Shown: positions 57,126 to 64,000 of the stretch, one piece after another
How positions within the stretch are numbered: position 1 is the stretch's first letter
How the letters are laid out: every line of letters starts with the position of its first letter
NCBI GenBank assembly: GCA_016791425.1
Contig: JAEUMQ010000004.1
Location: 124,001 to 188,000, forward strand
Direction: 5' to 3'
DNA length: 64,000 nucleotides
Source of the DNA: Hyphomonadaceae bacterium
GTDB lineage: Bacteria; Pseudomonadota; Alphaproteobacteria; Caulobacterales; Aquidulcibacteraceae
Translations under genes and position numbers: made by a program
Notes under the pieces: model-generated
Told to the model about the DNA's origin: nothing
Database searches by the model: none
Seen by the model: only the letters and a program-made list of their open reading frames with translations

Positions 57126-58967
57126 TTAAGCGATCGCGGCGCGCGAGCGGCGCTTGCGTTCGTGCGGATCGAGATACGTCTTCCGTACACGGATGGCCGC
57201 CGGCGTCACTTCGACGAGCTCGTCGTCGTCGATCCACGCGATCGCCTGCTCGAGCGTCATCACCCGCGGCGGCGTCAGCCGCATCGCTTCGTCCTTGCCC
57301 GACGCACGGACGTTCGAGAGCTTCTTTTCCTTCACCGGATTGACTTCGAGGTCATCGCCTTTGGCGTTCTCGCCGATCACCATGCCCTCGTAGAGATCAT
57401 CGCCGGTCGAGACGAAGAGGATGCCGCGCTCCTCGATGTACCAGAGCGCGTAGGTGATCGCCTTGCCGGCCTCGGTGGAGATGAGCGCGCCGTTGCGCCG
57501 GCCGGGAATCTCGCCTTTCCACGGGGCCCAGGAATGGAAGATGCGGTTCATCACGCCCGAGCCGCGCGTATCGGTGAGGAACTCGCCGTGATAGCCGACG
57601 AGCCCGCGCGAGGGCGCATGGAACGTGAGCCGCGTCTTGCCGCCGCCGGAAGGGCGCATGTCCTGCAGCTCGGCCTTCCGCAGGCTGAGCTTCTCGATGA
57701 CGATGCCGGAATATTCGTCATCGACGTCGATGACCGCTTCCTCGATCGGCTCGAGCGTTCGGCCGTCCTCGTCGCGCGTCAGCACTTTCGGCCGCGAGAT
57801 GGACACCTCGAAGCCTTCGCGCCGCATCGTTTCGATGAGCACGCCGAGCTGCAATTCGCCGCGGCCCGCGACCTCGAACGAATCCTTGTTGTCCGCTTCG
57901 CGCACGCGGATCGCGACATTCGATTCCGCCTCGCGCAGCAGCCGGTCGCGGATGACGCGGCTCTGCACCTTGTCGCCGGCGCGCCCCGCAAGCGGGGAAT
58001 CGTTGATCGAGACGGTGATCGCCAGCGTCGGCGGATCGATCGGCTGCGCCGGCAGGGCGTTCGCCACGTCGATGGCGCAGATCGTGTCGGCCACGGTGGT
58101 GTCGGTGAGCCCCGCGATGGCGACGATGTCGCCGGCTTCGGCGCTCTCCACCGGCACGCGCTTGAGGCCGCGGAACGCCAGGACCTTCGTCAGGCGCCCG
58201 CGCTCGATCTCCTTGCCTTCGCGGGTGAGCGATTTCACCGTGTCGCCCGGCTTCACCACGCCGCTCTCCACGCGGCCGGTGAGCAGGCGCCCGAGGAAGG
58301 GATCGGATTCCAGCATCGTCGCCAGCAGCGTGAACGGCGCGCTGCGCCGCGCAACGGGCTCCGGATCGGGCACGCGCGCCACGATCGCCTCGAACAGCGG
58401 CTTCAGGTTCTCGCGCGGATGCGCAAGATCGCTCACCGCCCAGCCCTCCTTGCCCGAGGCGTAGACGATCGGGAAATCGGCCTGTTCGTCCGAAGCGCCG
58501 ATGGCGAGGAAGAGCTCGAAGACATCGTTGAGCGTCTGGTCGGGATTGGCGCTCGGCCGATCGACCTTGTTGAGGACCACGATCGGCTTCAAGCCGCGCG
58601 CGAGCGCCTTGGAGAGCACGAACTTGGTTTGCGGCATCACCCCCTCAGCCGCGTCCACCAGCAGCAGGCAGCCGTCCACCATGGAGAGGATGCGCTCCAC
58701 CTCGCCGCCGAAATCGGCGTGGCCGGGCGTATCGACGACATTGATCCGCACCGGGCCGTCTTGCTGCTCCAGCAGGATCGAGGTCGCCTTGGCGAGGATG
58801 GTGATGCCGCGCTCGCGCTCCTGGGGATTGGAATCCATCGCCCGCTCGGCGTGCGACTCGTTTTCCCGGAACGCGCCGCCCTGGGCGAGCATCTGATCGA
58901 CCAGGGTGGTTTTCCCGTGATCGACGTGCGCGATGATGGCGATGTTGCGGAGGCGGGGAGCGGTCAT
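57126..58967 (-). CDS. typA: ribosome-associated GTPase TypA/BipA
   Basis: Translational GTPase related to EF-G that assists ribosome assembly under stress. The 613-residue product has G1 AHVDHGKTTLVDQM, G2 around GITI, G3 DTPGHADFGGEVE, G4 NKVD, EF-G-like domains II/III/V and the BipA-specific C-terminal domain (RGSGVMNRIFHSWAPWKGEI). The ATG at 58967 is used; the open frame reaches 59051 without support. A 614-base region with a candidate sRNA lies upstream. Confidence 0.96.
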   Translation of the reverse strand: MTAPRLRNIAIIAHVDHGKTTLVDQMLAQGGAFRENESHAERAMDSNPQERERGITILAKATSILLEQQDGPVRINVVDTPGHADFGGEVERILSMVDGCLLLVDAAEGVMPQTKFVLSKALARGLKPIVVLNKVDRPSANPDQTLNDVFELFLAIGASDEQADFPIVYASGKEGWAVSDLAHPRENLKPLFEAIVARVPDPEPVARRSAPFTLLATMLESDPFLGRLLTGRVESGVVKPGDTVKSLTREGKEIERGRLTKVLAFRGLKRVPVESAEAGDIVAIAGLTDTTVADTICAIDVANALPAQPIDPPTLAITVSINDSPLAGRAGDKVQSRVIRDRLLREAESNVAIRVREADNKDSFEVAGRGELQLGVLIETMRREGFEVSISRPKVLTRDEDGRTLEPIEEAVIDVDDEYSGIVIEKLSLRKAELQDMRPSGGGKTRLTFHAPSRGLVGYHGEFLTDTRGSGVMNRIFHSWAPWKGEIPGRRNGALISTEAGKAITYALWYIEERGILFVSTGDDLYEGMVIGENAKGDDLEVNPVKEKKLSNVRASGKDEAMRLTPPRVMTLEQAIAWIDDDELVEVTPAAIRVRKTYLDPHERKRRSRAAIA

Positions 58968-59179
58968 TTGGACGATTCGGGGGCGGCCGGGCGGCCGGTG
59001 ATGGCGGGTTCGCGACGTTTTCTGCACATGCGAAGGGCAAGGCGCAAGCATTCCCCCGTTTCAGGCGCCTTCGGGCAGGGCGCCGATGGTGCATGTGAGC
59101 GCCGGCAAAATTTCATAACGACCTGTTATCATAATTAAATCAGCAGGTTACAGGAATTAAGCGGGCGTTTAGTCAAATC
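58968..59179. other. AT-richer intergenic region upstream of typA
   Basis: No gene is seen. From about 59112 to 59160 the sequence is unusually AT-rich for this chromosome (TTATCATAATTAAATCAG) and has an ACCTG...CAGGT inverted repeat. It probably contains promoters for typA on the left and for the small RNA candidate on the right; I could not assign -35/-10 boxes with confidence. Confidence 0.35.
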
Positions 59180-59319
59180 GGGCTGTGGCAAGCCCACTTG
59201 TACTTTGTGCAGCGCAGCGTAAGTTTCCTGTCAGCGGCGTTTCCCGACGCCGCCCGCCCCTATCGGGCGTTTCCTCCCTATCGACCTTCGCCCCGGGCTC
59301 ACCCCCGGGGCGTTTTTTT
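59180..59319 (+). ncRNA. candidate small RNA ending in an intrinsic terminator
   Basis: Four successive hairpins with no gene: GGGCT/AGCCC (59180-59195), a perfect 7-bp GCGGCGT/ACGCCGC (59234-59253), CGCCC/GGGCG (59255-59269), and a 9-bp GC-rich stem followed by seven T residues. Between the third and fourth hairpins is an unpaired TTTCCTCCCTATC, which contains CCTCCC, complementary to Shine-Dalgarno sequences. This layout recalls trans-acting alphaproteobacterial sRNAs with anti-SD motifs. The 5' end is a guess. Confidence 0.5.
59289..59319 (+). terminator. rho-independent terminator
   Basis: CGCCCCGGG (59289-59297) pairs perfectly with CCCGGGGCG (59304-59312), and seven T residues follow at 59313-59319. 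It reads rightward, although the nearest genes on both sides are leftward, so it must end a non-coding transcript. Confidence 0.88.
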
Positions 59320-59440
59320 GCGGTCTCCTTTTGGCGCGCCGGAACCGCGACGCCAAGCCTCTGCGTCGTGGCGCGCCGCATGCCGGCCCGGCCTTCAATC
59401 CGGAACGCCCGAGCCGCGGCAGTTGAGGTGAACCGCGCCC

Positions 59441-59570
59441 TGTCCCTCCCCGGAACGGGGAGGGTGTCACGGCGAAGCCGTGACGGGTGGGGTGAGAACC
59501 TCGCCGCGTTGCGAACGGGGCCCCACCCGTCGCCTTCGGGGACACCCTCCACTGAGAAGGGGAGGGACAC
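59441..59570. repeat. 130-bp palindromic element
   Basis: Ends TGTCCCTCCCC and GGGGAGGGACA are 11-bp complements. Inside are further paired parts: GGGTGTC/GACACCC, a GTCACGGCGAAGCCGTGAC hairpin and GGGTGGGG/CCCCACCC. It lies between the sRNA terminator and the end of the amidohydrolase gene. Confidence 0.75.
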
Positions 59571-59581
59571 CAGGGCGAGCC

Positions 59582-60493
59582 TTACGCCAGGCTTTGGTGG
59601 AGCTTGGCGATCGCCAGCGCCTCGCCCAGGCGCGCCATGTCGGCGCGCACGCGGAGAAAGCCTTGTGTCCGCTGCAGGCTCTTTTCGTCGAGATAGAGCC
59701 CGCGATTGATCTCGATCTGCAGCGCATGCACGCGCCGCCCGGGTCGCCCATGGATCTGGGTGGTGTGCCCGCCCGCGAACGGGGCGTTGCGCGCAACACG
59801 ATACCCCAGGCGCTGCAGGATCGCCTCCACCAGCGAGGTCACCGAGGGATGGCAGGACATCCCGAAGCGGTCGCCGAGCACGACGTCCGGCGCATTGGGG
59901 CCGCGCGCGCAACTCGGCATCGAGTGGCAATCGATCAGCACCGCGCACCCGAAGGCGGCGCGCGCCTCCTCGATCAGCGCCCGCAGCATCGCGTGATAGG
60001 GCCGGTGCGCGATGGCGATCCGCCGCTCGGCGTCGGCCAGCGGCAGCTTGCGCGCATAGATCGCCTGGCCGTCTCCGGCGATGCGCGGGATGGCCCCAAG
60101 GCCGGCCTGCACCCGCGCGCTGGCGGCCCCGGTCGGGGCGGGGGCGTAGTCCGCGAACATGTCCGGATCGAGCTCCCCGGGGTCGCGGTTGAGATCGACA
60201 TAGGCGCGGGCGTAGGCCGCCGAGAGGATCGGCGCGCCGTGGCCGGCCGCCCCGGCGAAGATCTCGTCCACATAGGCGTCTTCCGAGCGCCGGAGGCTGG
60301 AGAGCCCGACGCGGGCCTGGGCGAGGAAGTCCTTGGGATAGCGCCGTCCCGAATGCGGCGAGGCGAAGATGAGCGGCGAGGTGCGCTTCAGCGGCGAGAT
60401 GAGCAGGAACGGGGGATCGTCCTCCGGCGCCGGCCCGCCGGCCTCGCTGGCGACCGCTGGCAGCTGCGCCGCTGGCTCTGAGGCGAAATCCAT
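59582..60493 (-). CDS. N-formylglutamate amidohydrolase family protein
   Basis: A 303-residue protein of the N-formylglutamate amidohydrolase (HutG-like) family, with LIFASPHSGRRYPKDFL at the start, YVDLNRDPGELDPDMF, and CAVLIDCHSMPS. These carry the acidic and His residues expected for zinc binding. It removes formate from N-formylglutamate in one route of histidine breakdown, but no hut genes are present. It is divergent from cpdR, an arrangement I recall from Caulobacter. Confidence 0.9.
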   Translation of the reverse strand: MDFASEPAAQLPAVASEAGGPAPEDDPPFLLISPLKRTSPLIFASPHSGRRYPKDFLAQARVGLSSLRRSEDAYVDEIFAGAAGHGAPILSAAYARAYVDLNRDPGELDPDMFADYAPAPTGAASARVQAGLGAIPRIAGDGQAIYARKLPLADAERRIAIAHRPYHAMLRALIEEARAAFGCAVLIDCHSMPSCARGPNAPDVVLGDRFGMSCHPSVTSLVEAILQRLGYRVARNAPFAGGHTTQIHGRPGRRVHALQIEINRGLYLDEKSLQRTQGFLRVRADMARLGEALAIAKLHQSLA

Positions 60494-60682
60494 TCGCAAG
60501 TGTTCTCAAGCCGCTTGGCCGCGGTCAACACGCCGCGGCGCAGGGTATCTCGTTCCTGTGGGCGATGGCCGCCGCTTGCAGCGCGGAGGGAAGCTCTTTA
60601 CCTCGCCTGTGCTAGAAGCTACGGGCGAGTTCGCGGGGCCGCCCCAAGGGGGGCGTGAGGCGGCGAACGGGAGCAGCCGTTC

Positions 60683-61042
60683 ATGGCGCGGATATTGTTG
60701 GCGGAGGACGACGATTCGCTTCGGTCCTTCCTGGCCATGAATTTGGGCCGTGCGGGCCACGACGTCGATGCGTTCGGCGATGGCGATGCGGCGTGGGAAG
60801 CGCTTGAACGCGGCGTTTACGATCTTCTGTTGACCGACATCGTGATGCCCGGGCTCGACGGCATCGAGCTTGCGCGCCGCGGCGCCGACGTCGATCCGGC
60901 GATGAAGATCGTGTTCATCACCGGCTTCGCCGCCGTTGCTTTGTCGCAGGCGCACAAGGCGCCGAAGGAAGCGAAGGTGCTGTCCAAGCCCTTCCACCTG
61001 AAGGACCTGGTCGCCGAGGTCGAGCGCGTGATGGCCGCTTGA
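60683..61042 (+). CDS. cpdR: response regulator CpdR
   Basis: Single-domain receiver of 119 residues: acidic pocket AEDDDSL, phospho-acceptor Asp 52 in LLLTDIVMPGLDG, Thr in FITGFAA and Lys in LSKPFH. The whole sequence matches CpdR, which in Caulobacter is phosphorylated through CckA-ChpT and, when unphosphorylated, recruits ClpXP so that CtrA and other substrates are degraded. This links the organism to the CtrA cell-cycle system. It is divergent from the amidohydrolase gene. Confidence 0.92.
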   Translation: MARILLAEDDDSLRSFLAMNLGRAGHDVDAFGDGDAAWEALERGVYDLLLTDIVMPGLDGIELARRGADVDPAMKIVFITGFAAVALSQAHKAPKEAKVLSKPFHLKDLVAEVERVMAA

Positions 61043-61050
61043 GGCGGAGG

Positions 61051-61248
61051 TCAGTCTCTCTTCTTGTGTTCCGATTCGACGCTGCCCCAGAGCGCGCGCC
61101 CCAGGCCAGGGGCCTTCCAACCAAGGGCCATTCCCGCGGCGGCCAGCGGTATCGCCACAGCCCATGTCGCTCCCACTAAGGCGGCGATTCCAAAGCCCGC
61201 CGCGTACCCACAAACGGCTCCGACCTTTCTCTCGTCCTCGCTGGCCAT
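61051..61248 (-). CDS. small hypothetical membrane protein
   Basis: A 65-residue protein starting MASEDERKVGAVCGYAAGFG, with two short hydrophobic segments (about 10-25 and 27-43) and a charged tail ending in Lys/Arg. GGGAGAAG precedes the ATG at 61248; the longer open frame overlaps the DUF3237 gene. Function unknown. Confidence 0.6.
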   Translation of the reverse strand: MASEDERKVGAVCGYAAGFGIAALVGATWAVAIPLAAAGMALGWKAPGLGRALWGSVESEHKKRD

Positions 61249-61328
61249 CTTTTCTTCTCCCGGTTCCAGGCTTGGAAATACTACCATTGATTGAACTCGT
61301 CCAGGGAACTGGCGCGCAGCGCTTCGTT

Positions 61329-61835
61329 TCACAGGATCTTGTGGATCATGATGCGCACCGCGGGCCCTGAGCCTTCCGGCGGCGCGCCGATCGTCCCGGT
61401 GAAGACGGCCTCGTTGAGCCAGGCGTGCGGGCCGTTCGGCGCCTCGAACACCGGCGTCGTTCTGACATAGCCCTTTCCGAGCAGCCCCTTGTTCTGGATG
61501 TGGATCAGGGCGCCGTCGTCCGCGCGCAGCATGTAGGACGCCTCGATCATCGTGTAGCCGTCGGGCCGAACCAATTGCCAATCCATGGCGCCCGGAACGA
61601 CCAGCCCGCGGATCCGCGGGCCGCTGAAGGCGCCTCCGGTGATCGGAATGCGCACGCGCCGGCCGTAAGGCGTCTGCCCGATTTCCTCCGCCGGGCCCAA
61701 GGTCACGACAGCCTCGAAGACGAACGCGATGCGCAGCGCCGCTTCCTCCGCCTGCGCGGCGTTCGCGACGATGGCGGCGGCCGGCGCCGCCGCAGCGGCC
61801 GTCAGAAGACCTCGTCGCGAAGCATCCGTCGTCAT
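61329..61835 (-). CDS. DUF3237 family protein, Tat-exported
   Basis: A 168-residue protein with a twin-arginine signal (SRRGLLTAAAAAPAAAIVAN, cleavage near AQAEE) and a DUF3237 domain: RIPITGGAFSGPRIRGLVVP, GAMDWQLVRPDGYTMIEASY and DGALIHIQNKGLLG. The family forms a small beta-barrel of unknown function; here it should act in the periplasm. Confidence 0.88.
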   Translation of the reverse strand: MTTDASRRGLLTAAAAAPAAAIVANAAQAEEAALRIAFVFEAVVTLGPAEEIGQTPYGRRVRIPITGGAFSGPRIRGLVVPGAMDWQLVRPDGYTMIEASYMLRADDGALIHIQNKGLLGKGYVRTTPVFEAPNGPHAWLNEAVFTGTIGAPPEGSGPAVRIMIHKIL

Positions 61836-62038
61836 GTGCGCTCCTGGATACGCAACGCCACCTTAGCTCTGCTTTGCGGCGCGGTCGCGCAAACGTTGAT
61901 GCGAGGCGCGCGCGCGCCGCACGTTGGCTCGAGATTGCGGTATTGCGAGAGCGAGACCTTCAGGCAGCTCCGGCGCGGCATCCGACGCGTGAGCGGCGGG
62001 GCCAGTCCGCCTTCGTTCCTGCGGAACTTCGGCGAGAC

Positions 62039-62108
62039 AGCCTTCGCTCGCTTCGCATCGAGGTTGGGACTGGCTTGCCTAGCCGTAGCTCGCGAAGCGA
62101 GCGAAGGC

Positions 62109-62109
<1 letters not shown>
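62039..62109. repeat. 18-bp perfect inverted repeat abutting the tRNA-Val 3' end
   Basis: AGCCTTCGCTCGCTTCGC (62039-62056) is the exact complement of 62092-62109, with 35 bases between. The right arm ends in the CCA end of the tRNA gene. It may be a transcript-end hairpin for the leftward tRNA, or a mobile-type repeat inserted next to the tRNA. Confidence 0.75.
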
Positions 62110-62183
<74 letters not shown>

Positions 62184-62616
62184 GACCGTGGGGAGGACGC
62201 GTATACCCCCTCTCTCGCCGCCGCCGCAAGACGTTCCCGTCGCGTTCCGTCAAATGACCCGCGGCTTGGCGTGCGCGCGGCGCTGCCCAGAGCTGTGGCG
62301 TCGCGGCCGGCGGCGCCAGAAGGCGATGGCGAAGCCGACAAGCGCCGCGCGGAGCGAGAGGCGACGCCGGCCCCTGCCGCCGCGTTCTCAGCTTCGTTGG
62401 TTGGCGGTTTTCCGCGTTCCAAGCGGCAAATGGACTGGCGGCTGACGCCGGCTCGCCTTGCCAACCGCATGCAATTTTTTATACAAAGAGATATACGGAT
62501 AGCGACTGCAATCCTCCCGCTCCCGCGCGACCATCGTCCTTGGATGAGGCTCGCGACGGGAGGGCGGGGCGCGGTCTCGCGTCCCAAGACTCGGGCGTCG
62601 GCTGCGCGCCCGAGAG
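62184..62616. other. intergenic region with a possible HTH-gene remnant
   Basis: About 430 bases without an intact gene. On the minus strand, 62396-62470 translates to LARRAGVSRQSICRLERGK, which reads like the second half of an XRE-type helix-turn-helix. The sequence before and after does not continue the fold. It may be a decayed regulator or chance. Confidence 0.35.
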
Positions 62617-62631
62617 ATGTGGGAGGAGAAG

Positions 62632-63549
62632 GTGGAAGCCACCGAGTCGTCACGCAAGCGCATCGAGGACTATGCCCGGCTGCTGATCGCGGTGCGCGAT
62701 CCCTTCATGGCGTTCGCCACGTACTTCGGCGCCGATCTCATTCAGCACGATCCCGACATCGGCGATGGCAATATGGGCGACGTGGAGTTTCTCGAGGCGC
62801 GCCGCGCCGCCGATCCGACCGCTTTCGTGTCCGAAACGCAGTACGCCACCGTCGTTCACAACATCCTGGCCGATGGGAACCTCGTCGCGCTCAAATCGCA
62901 TTGCTTCACCAGCCGTGACGATCGCGGGCGCGTGTTCGTCGATATGTGGCGCATCGAAGACGGCAAGTTCGCCGAGCATTGGAGCGCGATCGAGCCGATC
63001 GCCGCGAGCGCGCGCAATCCAAAGCCGATCTGGTGCGGGCAGGGGCCCGACTATGACGCAGCCGCTGCGCTCGGAAACAGCGTCTTCGATCCGATCTGCG
63101 GCAAGTCCGGCGATCCCTCAGAGCGCGCCGCCTCGCTTGCGACGGTGCGCGCCTATCTGGACGCGCTCAGCGATCCCGCTGGCGTTCGCGCGGCGGTCGA
63201 TCGGTACGTCGCCGACGATTTCGTCGAATGGAGCCCGCGTCTGGGGCAGGGCAAGGCGGCGCTGGTCGAGCATCTGGCGGCCTGCGCCGCGCGTGGCGAA
63301 ACCTTCCGCGAGGCGCGTTTCCTCGCCGATGGAAATCTCGTGCTGCTGCATGGCAAATCGACGTCGCCGGAACACGCGCTCGGCTATTCGCAGATGCATT
63401 TGTTTCGCGTCGCCGGCGGCAAGATCGTCGCGCACTGGGCGGTGCGCCAGGCGATCCCGACCTACAGCGTCGCCGGCCACACGATGGTGGACGGCCCGCT
63501 CGAAGAGGGCCGCGTCAAGGGCCCGCCGCCGCCCGGATCAAGCCACTAA
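62632..63549 (+). CDS. tandem NTF2-like (SnoaL-type) domain protein
   Basis: About 305 residues with two NTF2-like domains in tandem (about 10-135 and 160-290). The first has GADLIQHDPDIGDG, NLVALKSHCF and MWRIEDGKFAEHWSAIEPI; the second has YVADDFVEWSPRLGQGK and LFRVAGGKIVAHWAVRQAIP. No signal peptide is seen, unlike the two lipoproteins at 49-50 kb. Start options are ATG 62617 or GTG 62632; the GTG has GGGAGGAG a few bases before it. The function is unknown. Confidence 0.85.
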   Translation: MEATESSRKRIEDYARLLIAVRDPFMAFATYFGADLIQHDPDIGDGNMGDVEFLEARRAADPTAFVSETQYATVVHNILADGNLVALKSHCFTSRDDRGRVFVDMWRIEDGKFAEHWSAIEPIAASARNPKPIWCGQGPDYDAAAALGNSVFDPICGKSGDPSERAASLATVRAYLDALSDPAGVRAAVDRYVADDFVEWSPRLGQGKAALVEHLAACAARGETFREARFLADGNLVLLHGKSTSPEHALGYSQMHLFRVAGGKIVAHWAVRQAIPTYSVAGHTMVDGPLEEGRVKGPPPPGSSH

Positions 63550-63581
63550 GTCGTTCAACCCCTGATCGGTGAGCGGATGTG

Positions 63582-64000
63582 ATGAGCGCTTCGCAGAATA
63601 CCAGCGCGGGCATGGGGATCGCGCATCCCGACAAGATCTTCATCTGCGGGGCGTGGGTGGAGGCCTCGAGCGGGCGGTCGATCGAGATCGTCTCGCCGAA
63701 CACCGAGCAGGTGATCGGCGCGGTCGTCGAGGCCGATGCGCGCGACATGGACCGCGCCGTCGCCGCCGCGCGCCGCGCGTTCGATGAAGGCCCGTGGCCG
63801 AAGATGCCGCCGGCGGAGCGGCAGGCGATTCTGCGCCGCATGGCCGGCGAGATCGCCAACCGCGAGCCCGAGCTTGCGCGCGCCTGGACGCTGCAGGTCG
63901 GCGGGCTCGCCAGCGCGGCGCCGATGCTGATGCCGATCGGCACCAAGAGCTTCGAATACATGGTCGGCCTCATGGACGACTTTCCGTTCGCCGAGCGCGT
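63582..64000 (+). CDS. aldehyde dehydrogenase, N-terminal part (runs off the window)
   Basis: An open frame from the ATG at 63582 to the window edge (about 139 codons). KIFICGAWVEASSGRSIEIV, SPNTEQVIGAVVEADARDMD and AVAAARRAFDEGPWPKMPPA are the N-terminal cofactor-domain pattern of NAD(P)-dependent aldehyde dehydrogenases. The catalytic Cys and Glu lie beyond the window, so the substrate class cannot be given. It begins 32 bases after the tandem NTF2-like gene. Confidence 0.9.
   Translation, partial: MSASQNTSAGMGIAHPDKIFICGAWVEASSGRSIEIVSPNTEQVIGAVVEADARDMDRAVAAARRAFDEGPWPKMPPAERQAILRRMAGEIANREPELARAWTLQVGGLASAAPMLMPIGTKSFEYMVGLMDDFPFAER

Noticed and set aside
57162..59138. 658-codon open frame antisense to typA
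   Set aside because: It is a shadow of the typA codon pattern with no recognisable domain.

Overview
The window is a GC-rich stretch of chromosome from an alphaproteobacterium. The best guess is the Caulobacterales/Hyphomonadales side of the class. This rests on a CpdR response regulator of the CtrA proteolysis pathway next to an N-formylglutamate amidohydrolase, on alphaproteobacterial-type palindromic repeats, and on the gene order yebC-ruvC-ruvA-ruvB-ybgC-tolQRAB-pal-cpoB-tilS-ftsH-folP. The species cannot be named from the sequence.

Layout. 1-4.2 kb: leftward block of gap, a DUF1993 gene, bioB, a small membrane protein and pgk. 4.4-7.9 kb: a HEAT-repeat lipoprotein, a structured non-coding stretch that fits 6S RNA, 5-formyltetrahydrofolate cyclo-ligase and yebC. 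7.9-21.2 kb: ruvC, ruvA and ruvB, separated by accessory genes (Uma2 nuclease, DUF2277, ABC-2 exporter, YqaA-like protein, DUF885 peptidase, MHS transporter, JmjC oxygenase, a Tat-exported Asp/Gly repeat protein, Nudix and YCII proteins). 21.2-31.6 kb: a large insertion between ruvB and ybgC. It holds a retron-type reverse transcriptase with a candidate msr-msd RNA just upstream, a Rieske oxygenase, an ArsR/SRPBCC/VOC operon, a MaoC dehydratase and a CueR-controlled copper module. 31.6-42.5 kb: ybgC-tolQRAB-pal-cpoB, tilS, ftsH, a small DNA-binding-protein unit, a VOC protein and folP. 42.5-46.4 kb: Uma2, a guanidinium-type SMR exporter, thiD, PhzF and a DMT transporter. 46.5-52.8 kb: a NifU-like scaffold, hypothetical membrane genes, two NTF2-like lipoproteins, yidD and thrS. 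52.9-64 kb: a glycosyltransferase, a regulator, mannose-1-phosphate guanylyltransferase, a TIR-like membrane protein, typA, a candidate small RNA, N-formylglutamate amidohydrolase, cpdR, a DUF3237 protein, tRNA-Val, a double NTF2 protein and the start of an aldehyde dehydrogenase.

How it works together. The housekeeping backbone covers central carbon metabolism, Holliday-junction processing, outer-membrane constriction (Tol-Pal), membrane-protein quality control and translation. The accessory genes sit in the gaps of this conserved order. The most unusual item is the reverse transcriptase at 21375-22691. It has retron signature motifs, an N-terminal extension, no recognisable effector beside it, and a 147-base region just upstream bounded by a 10-bp inverted repeat and containing three hairpins. 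A second strong stem lies just downstream of the gene. Two interspersed repeats have also affected housekeeping genes: one supplies the start codon of ruvC, and another lies inside the 5' coding part of tolB.
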